From Pseudomonas panipatensis (GTDB lineage Bacteria > Pseudomonadota > Gammaproteobacteria > Pseudomonadales > Pseudomonadaceae), in the NCBI RefSeq assembly GCF_900099785.1, contig NZ_FNDS01000018.1, positions 1 to 64,000 of the forward strand: a stretch of DNA of 64,000 nucleotides. Direction: 5' to 3'. The notes under the pieces are model-generated. The model was not told where the DNA came from and did no database searches. It saw nothing but the letters and a program-made list of their open reading frames with translations. Below, piece by piece: positions 7,603 through 15,331 of the stretch. The translations under genes and the position numbers were made by a program. The first letter of the stretch is position 1. Every line of letters starts with the position of its first letter.

Positions 7603-7955
7603 TGGAAGAGCGCATAACCTATAGAGAAATTCGAGCGTGGTTCCTAGGGTGCTATTACAACTATTGCAGGGCGAAAGTTAAGAACAATAGTCCCTGGGTT
7701 GAGGGGGAAAGTGAGGCTGGCTATGCGTATAGTGAGCTTGAAAAATCTTTTGATATGCCTGTTGAGAATTTAATGCTGGAGGTTATTTCTCTTATTCTTG
7801 GTGCGGGACGGTCTTCAGATCAGTCTCAGAAATATCACAGGGGTATAATTTCTGAGTTGTTAAGTGAGAATAATCTTTCTGATATGCTGAAAGAGTTACC
7901 AGAGGAAGAGGCTGAAGAATTTAAAGCGGATCTTAAACTTTTAAAACTTTATTGA
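7602..7955 (+). CDS. Putative immunity protein for the deaminase toxin
   Basis: 117-aa acidic cytoplasmic protein beginning MEERITYREIRAWFLG, very AT-rich for this genome. It starts on the last base of the toxin stop codon (TAATG), so the two are translationally coupled. It has two predicted helical parts and an acidic tail (LPEEEAEEFKADL). I recognise no family with certainty. The cognate immunity role rests on coupling, size and the terminator that follows. Confidence 0.65.
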   Translation: MEERITYREIRAWFLGCYYNYCRAKVKNNSPWVEGESEAGYAYSELEKSFDMPVENLMLEVISLILGAGRSSDQSQKYHRGIISELLSENNLSDMLKELPEEEAEEFKADLKLLKLY

Positions 7956-8001
7956 GGGTGGTTGCAGGAGCTGAGTTGTCCCGTCCAACTGTCCAAACCA
8001 G

Positions 8002-8031
8002 CCTCCCCGCCATTGCAGCGGGGAAGTTTTT
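8002..8031 (+). terminator. Intrinsic terminator, cassette 4
   Basis: Variant of the array terminator: CTCCCCGC / GCGGGGAAG stem, CATTGCA loop and TTTTT, preceded by cgtccaactgtccaaac. Confidence 0.8.
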
Positions 8032-8480
8032 ACGTCAAATCATCGAATCTGCCGTCCTCGCCGCTACCGATGATCGACTTTTAACCTGATTTCCCCGGCT
8101 GAAGTGGCCAAACAGTCAGTATTTCTCACCATTGGAACGCATCTCTCCGCCTGTTCCGTGGACAAGGCTTTGTGTATTGGCTTGAAATTGAGCTGTTGTG
8201 CTACCAGCGCAAGCAGCACCTCGTCAGCATCCCAGGCGTCGAACCACTCGTCCCGTTTCGGCACGTCTGGAAAGACTTTTCATACCGCGATGCCGGAGTC
8301 CGAGCTGTCCGCGTGTTGACAGCTCCATGCGAAGCTTCGCCGAGCCGCTCTTTAACAAATCAATGTGCTACGGGACATAGAACATTGCCTTCGGCGGTGT
8401 ATCTTGACCTTCGTTCACTGAACACGCAGCGGGTGCAAGACATCCCTCTCGCTACTTCAGCGCAGTCCTGAGACCCCGGC
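8032..8480 (+). repeat. Inter-cassette repeat unit, copy 5
   Basis: Carries the tcatcgaatctgccgtcctc block, the catctctccgcctgttccg block, a private segment around 8165-8220, the ataccgcgatgccggagtccgag block, TTGACA at 8316-8321 and boxA CGCTCTTTAACAA at 8346-8358. It runs on to cagtcctgagaccccggc, so its junction is intermediate between copies 1/2 and copy 3. No gene is seen between 7956 and 8471. Confidence 0.8.
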
Positions 8481-8582
8481 AAGACATATCAGCAGGGAAC
8501 TCAGGCTAATTTCGAACAAAGGTTTCCAGACCAAGAGACAAAGAAGTGGCAATCAAATGCCCACTTGGATATTACGGACTAA
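8472..8582 (+). pseudogene. Toxin stub: last 36 codons of a lost polymorphic toxin (cassette 5)
   Basis: After an in-frame TGA at 8469 the frame reads GKTYQQGTQANFEQRFPDQE and on to HLDITD, stopping at 8580-8582, three bases before the Imm8 gene. It lacks any start and is far too short to be a toxin, so I read it as the 3' remnant of the toxin once paired with the Imm8 gene. The toxin class cannot be told from this stub. Confidence 0.6.
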
Positions 8583-8585
8583 ACT

Positions 8586-8951
8586 ATGGATGCAAAGCTA
8601 AAGCGGCTTCATAGCCCCGATATTTACAATCTTGAGAATTACCATCCGGAGTTTCCGGATAGTTTTGGTTTCCTCCTGCAGGCGATGATTGGGCCAGCGG
8701 ATGAGGAAGGCGAAGAGTCATTTGATATAGAGGTTTGTACTCCAAAATGGATTGAAAAAAAACTTGGGTCAAATGAGGTTATTATAGGGGTACATTACCT
8801 TATTGTCCGAGATTACAATTATCAAAAAATTGTTCACGCCATCGAGAAATTCTTGCTGGGTTGTTCGGGGGAGAACTGGAGTGAGGTTTCAATGAAAGTA
8901 TCAAGATTAGGCTTGTGGGAATTTGAAGGTTACCAAAATGGATGCGTTTGA
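8586..8951 (+). CDS. Imm8-family immunity protein (orphan)
   Basis: 121-aa cytoplasmic protein. FGFLLQAMIGPADEEGEESF followed by DIEVCTPKWI is the pattern I associate with the Imm8 family of polymorphic-toxin immunity proteins. It sits three bases after a 36-codon toxin stub, so immunity is kept while the toxin is gone. It is AT-rich like the other immunity genes. A worn copy of the array terminator follows at about 8978-9007. Confidence 0.75.
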   Translation: MDAKLKRLHSPDIYNLENYHPEFPDSFGFLLQAMIGPADEEGEESFDIEVCTPKWIEKKLGSNEVIIGVHYLIVRDYNYQKIVHAIEKFLLGCSGENWSEVSMKVSRLGLWEFEGYQNGCV

Positions 8952-8977
8952 GTAAGGACAGACAACTGTCCAAACCA

Positions 8978-9228
8978 AATTCCCCGTCATTGCAGCAGGG
9001 AGGTTTTTACGTCAAACCATTGATCCCTCCATTCTCTTCGCTACCGCTAATCGATTTTTCACCTGATTCCTCCGACTGAAATGGCCGAAAAGTCGCCCTT
9101 CTCGCCATCGCAACGAATCTCTCCGCCTGATCCCTGGACAAGGACTTTTTCGGTGACTGGGTGGATCGAACCGCCGAATCACCAATGGAAGTAATAGCCG
9201 GTCAACAACCCATCCCAGGCGTCGAACC
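8978..9228 (+). repeat. Degenerate terminator and truncated repeat copy 6 (array end)
   Basis: Begins with a mutated terminator (attccccgtcattgcagcag, then GGAGGTTTTT) and continues through the tcaaaccattga, gaatctctccgcctgatccc and aagtaatagccggt (9187-9200) blocks. It then breaks off near 9228 next to a transposase remnant. It has no boxA. It marks the right end of the toxin array. Confidence 0.7.
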
Positions 9229-9263
9229 AAGCCGTCCGCGGGGGCGTACGGATCGATCCTGCG

Positions 9264-9452
9264 TCACGCTTTCAGTGGTGTGCGTCCGCCCAGGTTCAGG
9301 TGGGGGCGCTCGGCGTTGTACCTGACACTGAAGCGATCCAGGCTTTTCTGTAGCTGGCTGGCGTTTAGCACTCGCCAGCGGTCCAGTGCGCTTTTCACGG
9401 TGGCGCACAATTGCTTGATCGCTGGTGCAATCGCCCTGTTCCAAGAGGCCAT
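9264..9452 (-). pseudogene. Transposase C-terminal remnant (integrase-core type)
   Basis: Reads SLDRFSVRYNAERPHLNLGG then RTPLKA and stop, the typical end of an IS3/IS481-type rve transposase (YN-ERPH-L-G-TP). Only about 60 residues remain and the upstream part is out of frame or missing. No terminal inverted repeats were seen. It sits exactly where the array repeat is truncated, so transposition may have ended or delivered the array. The rest of 9453-9731 shows no gene; its last about 100 bases are AT-rich and probably hold the promoter of the next gene. Confidence 0.7.
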
Positions 9453-9731
9453 CGATCCATCCTGTCGTCGAGCGGATTTGCCGAAAGCACAGCCACCAAC
9501 AGATTCCAGTCAAGTCTCTTCGGGATGTTTCTCTGGCTCTTTGGGATGAGCCGAAGGTAATGGACTACAGATTTCCCTTATTGATAATTGAGACTAAGAG
9601 TATTCCTTCGGAATTATTCGAATTGTCGGAGCGAATTGCCTGACTTTAGCGCGAAATGCACAGCTTATTTTATATAGGAAGTTTCCTTTATTTGGCTTTA
9701 GCTTTTCCCGAAAACAACCGGAGAAAACTCC

Positions 9732-10430
9732 ATGAAAGGGAAAGTCCTGAGTCTTGCCATGATGACGCTGTTGACTGGCTGCAATGGCTGGGTAAAACCC
9801 GAAACCGACAGTCAATTGACCTCTCGCTATTTCACCGTGACCTCCGGCCTGCCTGTGCCGGGTTTGATCGTCGCTTCTGCGGTGCAGTGGAACGCCGACT
9901 ATGCGGTAACCGCTGGCCACGTGCCTTACCTGTCCAGCCAGGTCTATTCCTGCAGCACCCGCTGCGACCTGGTGTTCATCAAACACAAGGCCAGCGGGCC
10001 GCTGCCCAATTGGCGTTCGGCGCGCAATGGCGAGGAAGTGACCGCGCTGGGCTCCAGCAGTTTGCTGATTCCGATGAGTTCCCATGGGCGCTACTGGCCG
10101 GTGCCCTACGTCAACCTCAACGAGCGCAACAACGAGATGTACGGCATCCATGACGCCGCGCTGGCCCAGGGCATGTCCGGTGGGCCGCTGATCGGCAACG
10201 ATGGCGATGTGCTGGGCATCAATATCGGCTACCAGGGCACCACGTTCCGGGGCATCAGCCATCCGGGGCTGAAAGGCGCCAAGCGCGTCAGTGTGTTCGT
10301 GCCTTATGCGGTGATCGAGCGTGAGTGGAAGCTGTTCCAGGCGCGCATGGCGCAGCAGGGCCAGGCCAAGGGAAAGGATGGAGTTCCCTTGGCCGAGCAA
10401 CCCCGCCCGGTGTCCGGCTCGGGCGTCTGA
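9732..10430 (+). CDS. Trypsin-like serine protease, putative lipoprotein
   Basis: 232 residues. The N-terminus MKGKVLSLAMMTLLTGCNGW is a signal peptide with a lipobox (LTGC), so the mature protein is probably membrane-anchored. A chymotrypsin-fold triad is visible: His in VTAGHVPYL, Asp in the CDLVFIKH region and Ser in QGMSGGPLIG, the usual GxSGGP. Two Cys (YSCSTRCD) may form a disulfide. GGAGAAAACTCC precedes the ATG. It is the first chromosomal-type gene after the toxin array and stands alone. Substrate unknown. Confidence 0.75.
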   Translation: MKGKVLSLAMMTLLTGCNGWVKPETDSQLTSRYFTVTSGLPVPGLIVASAVQWNADYAVTAGHVPYLSSQVYSCSTRCDLVFIKHKASGPLPNWRSARNGEEVTALGSSSLLIPMSSHGRYWPVPYVNLNERNNEMYGIHDAALAQGMSGGPLIGNDGDVLGINIGYQGTTFRGISHPGLKGAKRVSVFVPYAVIEREWKLFQARMAQQGQAKGKDGVPLAEQPRPVSGSGV

Positions 10431-10450
10431 CCCGGGGTGGGGGTTCCGCT

Positions 10451-10497
10451 GTGGGGGCTCGCCGGAGGCGAGCGGGGCGCAACTGGCGAGCCCCCAC
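10451..10497. repeat. 13-bp perfect inverted repeat downstream of the protease gene
   Basis: GTGGGGGCTCGCC (10451-10463) pairs with GGCGAGCCCCCAC (10485-10497), and the 21-base loop contains a further small stem. There is no T run, so it is REP-like or a Rho-independent-like stabiliser rather than a classical terminator. Confidence 0.6.
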
Positions 10498-10683
10498 GGA
10501 GGAGCCAAAGGATTTTCCGACGCGCCTTCACGAAGCTTTCACCAGGTTTTCAAAGCCGTGTATTTCAAGGCTTTCAGCCATTTTCACGTTGATCCTCGGG
10601 GGCTTTTACACATAGGGTTACAAATGATTTCCCGGGTTGGCGGATGATTTTTCCGCCCGTGGGAAGGCCCTGTGTCCGCCTGA

Positions 10684-11988
10684 GTGATGTCCCCCATGGC
10701 CTTGAATAATTCCAAAGCCAAAGCCGTTTTCCGTGTGGTTAGCGGCAACTTCCTCGAGATGTACGACTTCATGGTGTATGGCTTCTATGCCACCGCCATC
10801 GCCAAGACCTTCTTCCCCGGTGACGACCCCTTCGCCTCGCTCATGCTGTCGCTGGCGACCTTCGGCGCCGGCTTCCTGATGCGCCCGCTGGGGGCGATCT
10901 TCCTCGGCGCCTATATCGACCGCCATGGCCGCCGCCAGGGGCTGATCATCACCCTCGGCCTGATGGCCATGGGCACCCTGTTGATCGCCTTCGTCCCCGG
11001 CTATTCGACCCTGGGCGTCTTCGCCCCCTTGCTGGTGCTGACCGGGCGCCTGTTGCAGGGCTTCTCCGCCGGCGTCGAGCTAGGCGGGGTGTCGGTCTAC
11101 CTGGCGGAAATCGCCACCCCCGGCCGGCGTGGCTTCTTCGTCAGTTGGCAGTCGGCCAGCCAGCAGGTGGCGGTGGTCTTCGCCGGCCTGCTGGGCGTGC
11201 TGCTCAACCAGTGGCTGAGCCCGGCGGAAATGGGCGAGTGGGGCTGGCGAGTGCCCTTCCTGGTCGGCTGCCTGATCGTCCCGGCGCTGTTCCTCATCCG
11301 CCGCTCGCTGGAGGAAACCGAAGCCTTCCAGCAGCGCAGGCATCACCCGAGCCTGGGCCAGGTACTGCGCTCCATCGGGCAGAACTTCGGCCTGGTGCTG
11401 GCTGGCACGGCTATGGTGGTGATGACCACGGTGTCCTTCTACCTGATCACCGCCTATACCCCGACCTTCGGCAAGAACGAGCTGCACCTGTCGGACTTCG
11501 ACAGCCTGCTGGTGACCATGTGCATCGGCCTGTCGAACTTCTTCTGGCTGCCGCTGATGGGCGCGCTGTCCGACCGCATCGGCCGTCGCCCGCTGCTGAT
11601 CGCCGCCACCGGGCTGGCGCTGCTCACTGCCTACCCGGCACTGTCCTGGCTGGTCGCCGAGCCGAGCTTCGCCCGCCTGCTGATGGTCGAGTTGTGGCTG
11701 TCGTTCCTCTACGGCAGCTACAACGGCGCCATGGTGGTAGCCCTGACCGAGGTGATGCCGGCCGATGTGCGCACCACGGGCTTCTCCCTGGCCTACAGCC
11801 TGGCCACCGCGACCTTCGGCGGTTTCACCCCGGCGGTGTGCACCTGGCTTATCCACAGCCTGGACAACAAGGCCGCCCCGGGCCTGTGGTTGAGCGGCGC
11901 GGCGTTGCTCGGCCTGCTCGCCACTCTGGTGCTGTTCCGCCGCGGCGGCAAGGCGCGGGCAGCGGCGGGCGCCCTGGCGGAGACCTGA
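10684..11988 (+). CDS. citA: MFS citrate/tricarboxylate:proton symporter (CitA-like)
   Basis: 434 residues with about 12 membrane segments. MFS metabolite:H+ symporter motifs include [15 protein letters not shown] at the first helix, [13 protein letters not shown] in loop 2-3, [17 protein letters not shown] in helix 4 and [13 protein letters not shown] in loop 8-9. This is the citrate/tricarballylate subgroup and it imports citrate across the inner membrane. GTG 10684, ATG 10687 and ATG 10696 are all possible starts. Synteny supports citA: in PAO1, as I remember it, citA is followed by a GNAT-type gene and an M16 peptidase, as here. Confidence 0.8.
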   Translation: MMSPMALNNSKAKAVFRVVSGNFLEMYDFMVYGFYATAIAKTFFPGDDPFASLMLSLATFGAGFLMRPLGAIFLGAYIDRHGRRQGLIITLGLMAMGTLLIAFVPGYSTLGVFAPLLVLTGRLLQGFSAGVELGGVSVYLAEIATPGRRGFFVSWQSASQQVAVVFAGLLGVLLNQWLSPAEMGEWGWRVPFLVGCLIVPALFLIRRSLEETEAFQQRRHHPSLGQVLRSIGQNFGLVLAGTAMVVMTTVSFYLITAYTPTFGKNELHLSDFDSLLVTMCIGLSNFFWLPLMGALSDRIGRRPLLIAATGLALLTAYPALSWLVAEPSFARLLMVELWLSFLYGSYNGAMVVALTEVMPADVRTTGFSLAYSLATATFGGFTPAVCTWLIHSLDNKAAPGLWLSGAALLGLLATLVLFRRGGKARAAAGALAET

Positions 11989-12112
11989 GTCGCTGCGGCG
12001 ATTTGCCCCGGGGGCTTGCCAGGCGAGGTTGACGCCGATCAAGGGGGGACGGCGGCGGGCGGAGAAGGATAGGACATTGATTTCCCTTTCATCCGCCAGC
12101 GGAGAAAACGCT

Positions 12113-12667
12113 ATGCCTACCCCCCTTCACCAGCACGCCGCAGCGCTCGCCGCTGTCGGCAATGACCACTGGATCGAGACCCTGGAAGACGGCAGCCATG
12201 TGCTGATCCGCCCGCTGCGCTCGGAAGACCGCGAGCTGGAGCGCGATTTCCTCAATCGTCTGTCGCCGATGACCCGCAAGCTGCGCTTCCACGGCGAGGT
12301 GAAGGTCAACGAAGCGCTGCTCGACAGCCTGATGGATGTGGATTACCAGCAGACCATGGCCTTCGTCGCCCTGGTGCACGAGGACGGCGAGCTGCGCGAA
12401 GTCGGTATCAGCCGTTATGCCGCGGCCGAGGATGGCAGCCAGTGCGAATGCGCCCTGACCACCGCCGACGACTGGAAGCGCAAGGGCCTGGGCCTGACGC
12501 TGATGCGCCATCTGATCGAGGTGGCGCGGCGCAATGGCTTCACCCAGATGTACAGCATCGACCAGGCGATCGACCGTGACATGCGCGACCTCGCCGTGCA
12601 GCTCGGCTTCCGCGCCCAGCGCGACCCGGACGATTCCACCCGGGTGATCCGCAGCCTGGAGCTGTGA
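12113..12667 (+). CDS. GNAT family N-acetyltransferase
   Basis: 184 residues from the ATG at 12113, chosen because GGAGAAAACGCT precedes it; an open frame extends upstream to 12029. It begins with a short leader, then VLIRPLRSEDREL, typical of GNAT domains. Motif A is DDWKRKGLGLTLMRHLIEVA with the acetyl-CoA loop, and the C-terminal part (MRDLAVQLGFRAQRDPDD) matches motif B. It resembles the acetyltransferase domain found in Pat-like proteins, but stands alone. Substrate unknown. Confidence 0.75.
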   Translation: MPTPLHQHAAALAAVGNDHWIETLEDGSHVLIRPLRSEDRELERDFLNRLSPMTRKLRFHGEVKVNEALLDSLMDVDYQQTMAFVALVHEDGELREVGISRYAAAEDGSQCECALTTADDWKRKGLGLTLMRHLIEVARRNGFTQMYSIDQAIDRDMRDLAVQLGFRAQRDPDDSTRVIRSLEL

Positions 12668-12686
12668 GGCCCGTCGGCGCCGCGCT

Positions 12687-14060
12687 TCAGCCGCGGCGTC
12701 GGCGCAGCAGCAGGGCGAAGGGCAGCAACAGCGCCAGCGCTGCGGCGGCGCCCAGCGGATAGGCGCTGTCGTCGTCCAGCAGCGGCCGTTCGATGCGCAG
12801 GTAGCCGTCACCCTTGAACAGTTGCCGCGCGGTGTCGTTGGCCTGTTGCAGGCTGACCTTGGCCAGGCGGCGTTCTTCGTTGGGGAAGTGTTCGCCATCG
12901 AAGTCCGAGAGCGCGCCCCAGTAGTAGTCGGCGAGGGTCGCGTTGCTCGGTGTGCTCCAGGCCAGTTGCGCCCGCGCCACGCGCTGGATGCGGGCGAAAC
13001 GCTGAGGGTCCAGGCCATGCTGGCGGATGCCGTCGAGCAGTTCGCGCATGGCCTGTATGGTGGCTGCCTGGTCGCTGCGTTCGATATCCGCGTTGAGGCT
13101 GAGGAAGCTCTGGTTGGACCAGGAGGCGCGTTCGCTCCAGGGGCCGTAGGACAGTTCGCGATGTACCCGCAAGTCACTGTAGAGGGCGTCGCTGAGGTAG
13201 GCCTGCAGCAGGTCGAGGGCGGCGCCGTCGGCGTCCTCCGGCTCGGGGAAGATCCAGTGCAGCACCGCGCCTTCGCCGAACAGCCCGGTATTCAGGGTGC
13301 GCTCTGGCGCCGCCGGACCTTTCATTTCCGGCAGTTCGCGGCGCTCCGGGGTGGCGTGGTCGGGCAGGCTGCCGAAGGTGCGACTGAGGTAGGCCGGCAG
13401 GCGCGGGTCGAGGTCGCCGACCACGATCAGGGTCATGTTGCTCGGCACGTACCAGTCGCTACGCAGCTTTTCCAGCTGGGCCTGGGTCAATTGCGCCACC
13501 TGCGGGCGCTCGGCGCAGGCCAGGCCGAGTTCCACGGCCAGTTGTTCCTGCCCGCTGCGGCTGATGTTCTGGTGGTCGAGGAAGCGTTGCAGGTGCGAAT
13601 AGTGGCCGCCGTCCTCGCGGATCAGCACTTGCTTGGTGGATTCGATCTTCGCCGTGTCCAGGCGGGTGCGGGTGAGCGCTTCGAGCAGCAGGTCGAGGAC
13701 CTGGCGCTGGGTCGCCGCCGGCGCCTCGATGACGAAGGTGGTGTCGCCCTCGCTGGTGTAGGCGTTCCACTGCCCGCCGAGGGTCTGCATGCGCGCTTCC
13801 AGGTCGGCCTCGTCACCGCCGTCCAGGCCGCTGAAGAACAGGTGTTCCATCAGGTGCGGCAGTTGGCGGTCCTGGCAGGAGAAGTCGGAAAAGCCCACGC
13901 CCACCACCAGCCGGATGGACACCGAGCCGCGCTGGTCGGTGGGCTTGAACAGTACGCCCATGCCGTTCTGCAGTTGGTAGCCCTCCACCGCCGAGCGCGT
14001 GTCGGCGAGCGACCAGGGACTGAACAGCAGCAACAGCAGGGGGACGAACAAGCAACGCAT
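12687..14060 (-). CDS. M16 family zinc metallopeptidase, membrane-anchored
   Basis: 457 residues from the ATG at 14060, preferred over a GTG at 14087 because it starts a clean signal peptide (MRCLFVPLLLLLFSPWSLA). The M16 zinc motif HxxEH is present as HLMEH at about 69-73 in an insulinase N-domain (GYQLQNGMGVLFK, VGVGFSD), followed by an M16 C-domain (NMTLIVVGDLD). The C-terminus has a hydrophobic helix (AAALALLLPFALLL) and an Arg-rich tail, so it is probably periplasmic and held in the inner membrane. Convergent with the GNAT gene. Confidence 0.8.
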   Translation of the reverse strand: MRCLFVPLLLLLFSPWSLADTRSAVEGYQLQNGMGVLFKPTDQRGSVSIRLVVGVGFSDFSCQDRQLPHLMEHLFFSGLDGGDEADLEARMQTLGGQWNAYTSEGDTTFVIEAPAATQRQVLDLLLEALTRTRLDTAKIESTKQVLIREDGGHYSHLQRFLDHQNISRSGQEQLAVELGLACAERPQVAQLTQAQLEKLRSDWYVPSNMTLIVVGDLDPRLPAYLSRTFGSLPDHATPERRELPEMKGPAAPERTLNTGLFGEGAVLHWIFPEPEDADGAALDLLQAYLSDALYSDLRVHRELSYGPWSERASWSNQSFLSLNADIERSDQAATIQAMRELLDGIRQHGLDPQRFARIQRVARAQLAWSTPSNATLADYYWGALSDFDGEHFPNEERRLAKVSLQQANDTARQLFKGDGYLRIERPLLDDDSAYPLGAAAALALLLPFALLLRRRRG

Positions 14061-14350
14061 GGGCCAAGCCTGGAAAAACAAAGCCACGAGGATAGCGGAT
14101 TGGCGGTGATCTACCTACCCATTGGCGACCGGCTGGCGAGCGCGCGCCGAATGGTCATGCGGCGTATTCGCCTCAGTCGGCTATGGTTGTTGGAATCTTA
14201 TCCGATGGAGAGCCTGGATCTGCCCGGACAGCGTGTCCCGCCGTCGCCGCCTGGAGGCCGGTCGACCAGCGGGCGGGGGGGACGATCCCCTGTGGCGCGT
14301 TGGCCAGCGGATGCAGACTGTCGTTTCAGCCTTAAGCCGAGAGCGAGCCT

Positions 14351-15313
14351 ATGCGGGTCATGATTACCGGCGCTGCCGGCTACATCGGCCAGCACCTGAT
14401 CAACGAATTGGCCATCCAGCACCTGGACTGGACCCTGATCGCCGCCGATGTGCGCAGCCTGCCGAGCCAGGGACTGCGCCACAACGTCGAGCCGATGCTG
14501 CTGGACATCGGCCACCCCAAGCAGGTGATGGATGGCGTGCGCGCCTGCCGTCCCGATGCCATCGTGCACCTGGCGGCGGTGATCAATCCGCCCGCGGACA
14601 TGTCGCTCGCCCGCCTGCACGCCATCGAGGTGGGCGGCAGCAAGCGGCTGATCGCGGCGGCCGGCGAAAATGCCGTGCGCCAGTTGATCGTCGCCAGTTC
14701 CGGCGCGGCCTATGGTTTCCACCCGGACAATCCCGAACTGATCGACGAAAGTCACCCGCTGCGCGGCCATTCGCAGTTCGTCTATGCCCGCCACAAGCAT
14801 GAAATCGAGCAACTGCTGGAAGAGGCCCGGAGCACTTATCCACAGATGCGCCAGTTGATCCTGCGCCCCGGCACCATCCTTGGCCGTGGCGCGCACAATC
14901 CGGTCATCGACCTGTTCCGCCGCCGTTCGATTCTCGGCCTGAGCGGTCGTTGCGGTGGCGTCGGGTTCATCTGGGTGCAGGACGTGGTCAACGTCATCCG
15001 CCAGGGCCTGGAGCGCGGCAGCGAAGGCATCTACAACCTGGCCGGCGACGGCGCGCTGAGCCTGCGCGAGATCGCCGAAATCCTCGACAAGCCCTATCGC
15101 GCGCTGCCGGCCCCGCTGCTGCGCGGCGCGCTGGCCGTGCTCAAGCCGCTCGGGCTGTCGCGCTACGGCCCCGAGCAGGTGGACTTCCTGCGCTACCGCC
15201 CGGTGCTGGACAACCGCCGCTTGAAGGAAGAGTTCGGCTATTGCCCGCGCTATTCCAGCCGCGAGGCCTTCATGGCCTTCCTTGCCGCGCGCGGGCTGGC
15301 CGCGCGCGAGTAG
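14351..15313 (+). CDS. NAD-dependent epimerase/dehydratase (extended SDR)
   Basis: 320 residues with the Rossmann nucleotide motif GAAGYIG at 7-13 and acidic D33-region AADVRS. The active-site pattern is intact: Ser in ASSGAAYGF and YARHK giving the Tyr-x3-Lys pair. HLAAVINPP matches extended SDR enzymes acting on nucleotide sugars or related compounds. Start ATG follows a weak ribosome site. A perfect DnaA-box 9-mer (TTATCCACA) lies inside the gene at 14836-14844. Substrate not predictable. Confidence 0.75.
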   Translation: MRVMITGAAGYIGQHLINELAIQHLDWTLIAADVRSLPSQGLRHNVEPMLLDIGHPKQVMDGVRACRPDAIVHLAAVINPPADMSLARLHAIEVGGSKRLIAAAGENAVRQLIVASSGAAYGFHPDNPELIDESHPLRGHSQFVYARHKHEIEQLLEEARSTYPQMRQLILRPGTILGRGAHNPVIDLFRRRSILGLSGRCGGVGFIWVQDVVNVIRQGLERGSEGIYNLAGDGALSLREIAEILDKPYRALPAPLLRGALAVLKPLGLSRYGPEQVDFLRYRPVLDNRRLKEEFGYCPRYSSREAFMAFLAARGLAARE

Positions 15314-15331
15314 GCCAGCCACCGGCGCGGC

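Noticed and set aside
10325-10647. Open frames over the inverted repeat after the protease gene
   Set aside because: They are readings of the GC-rich hairpin and flanks.
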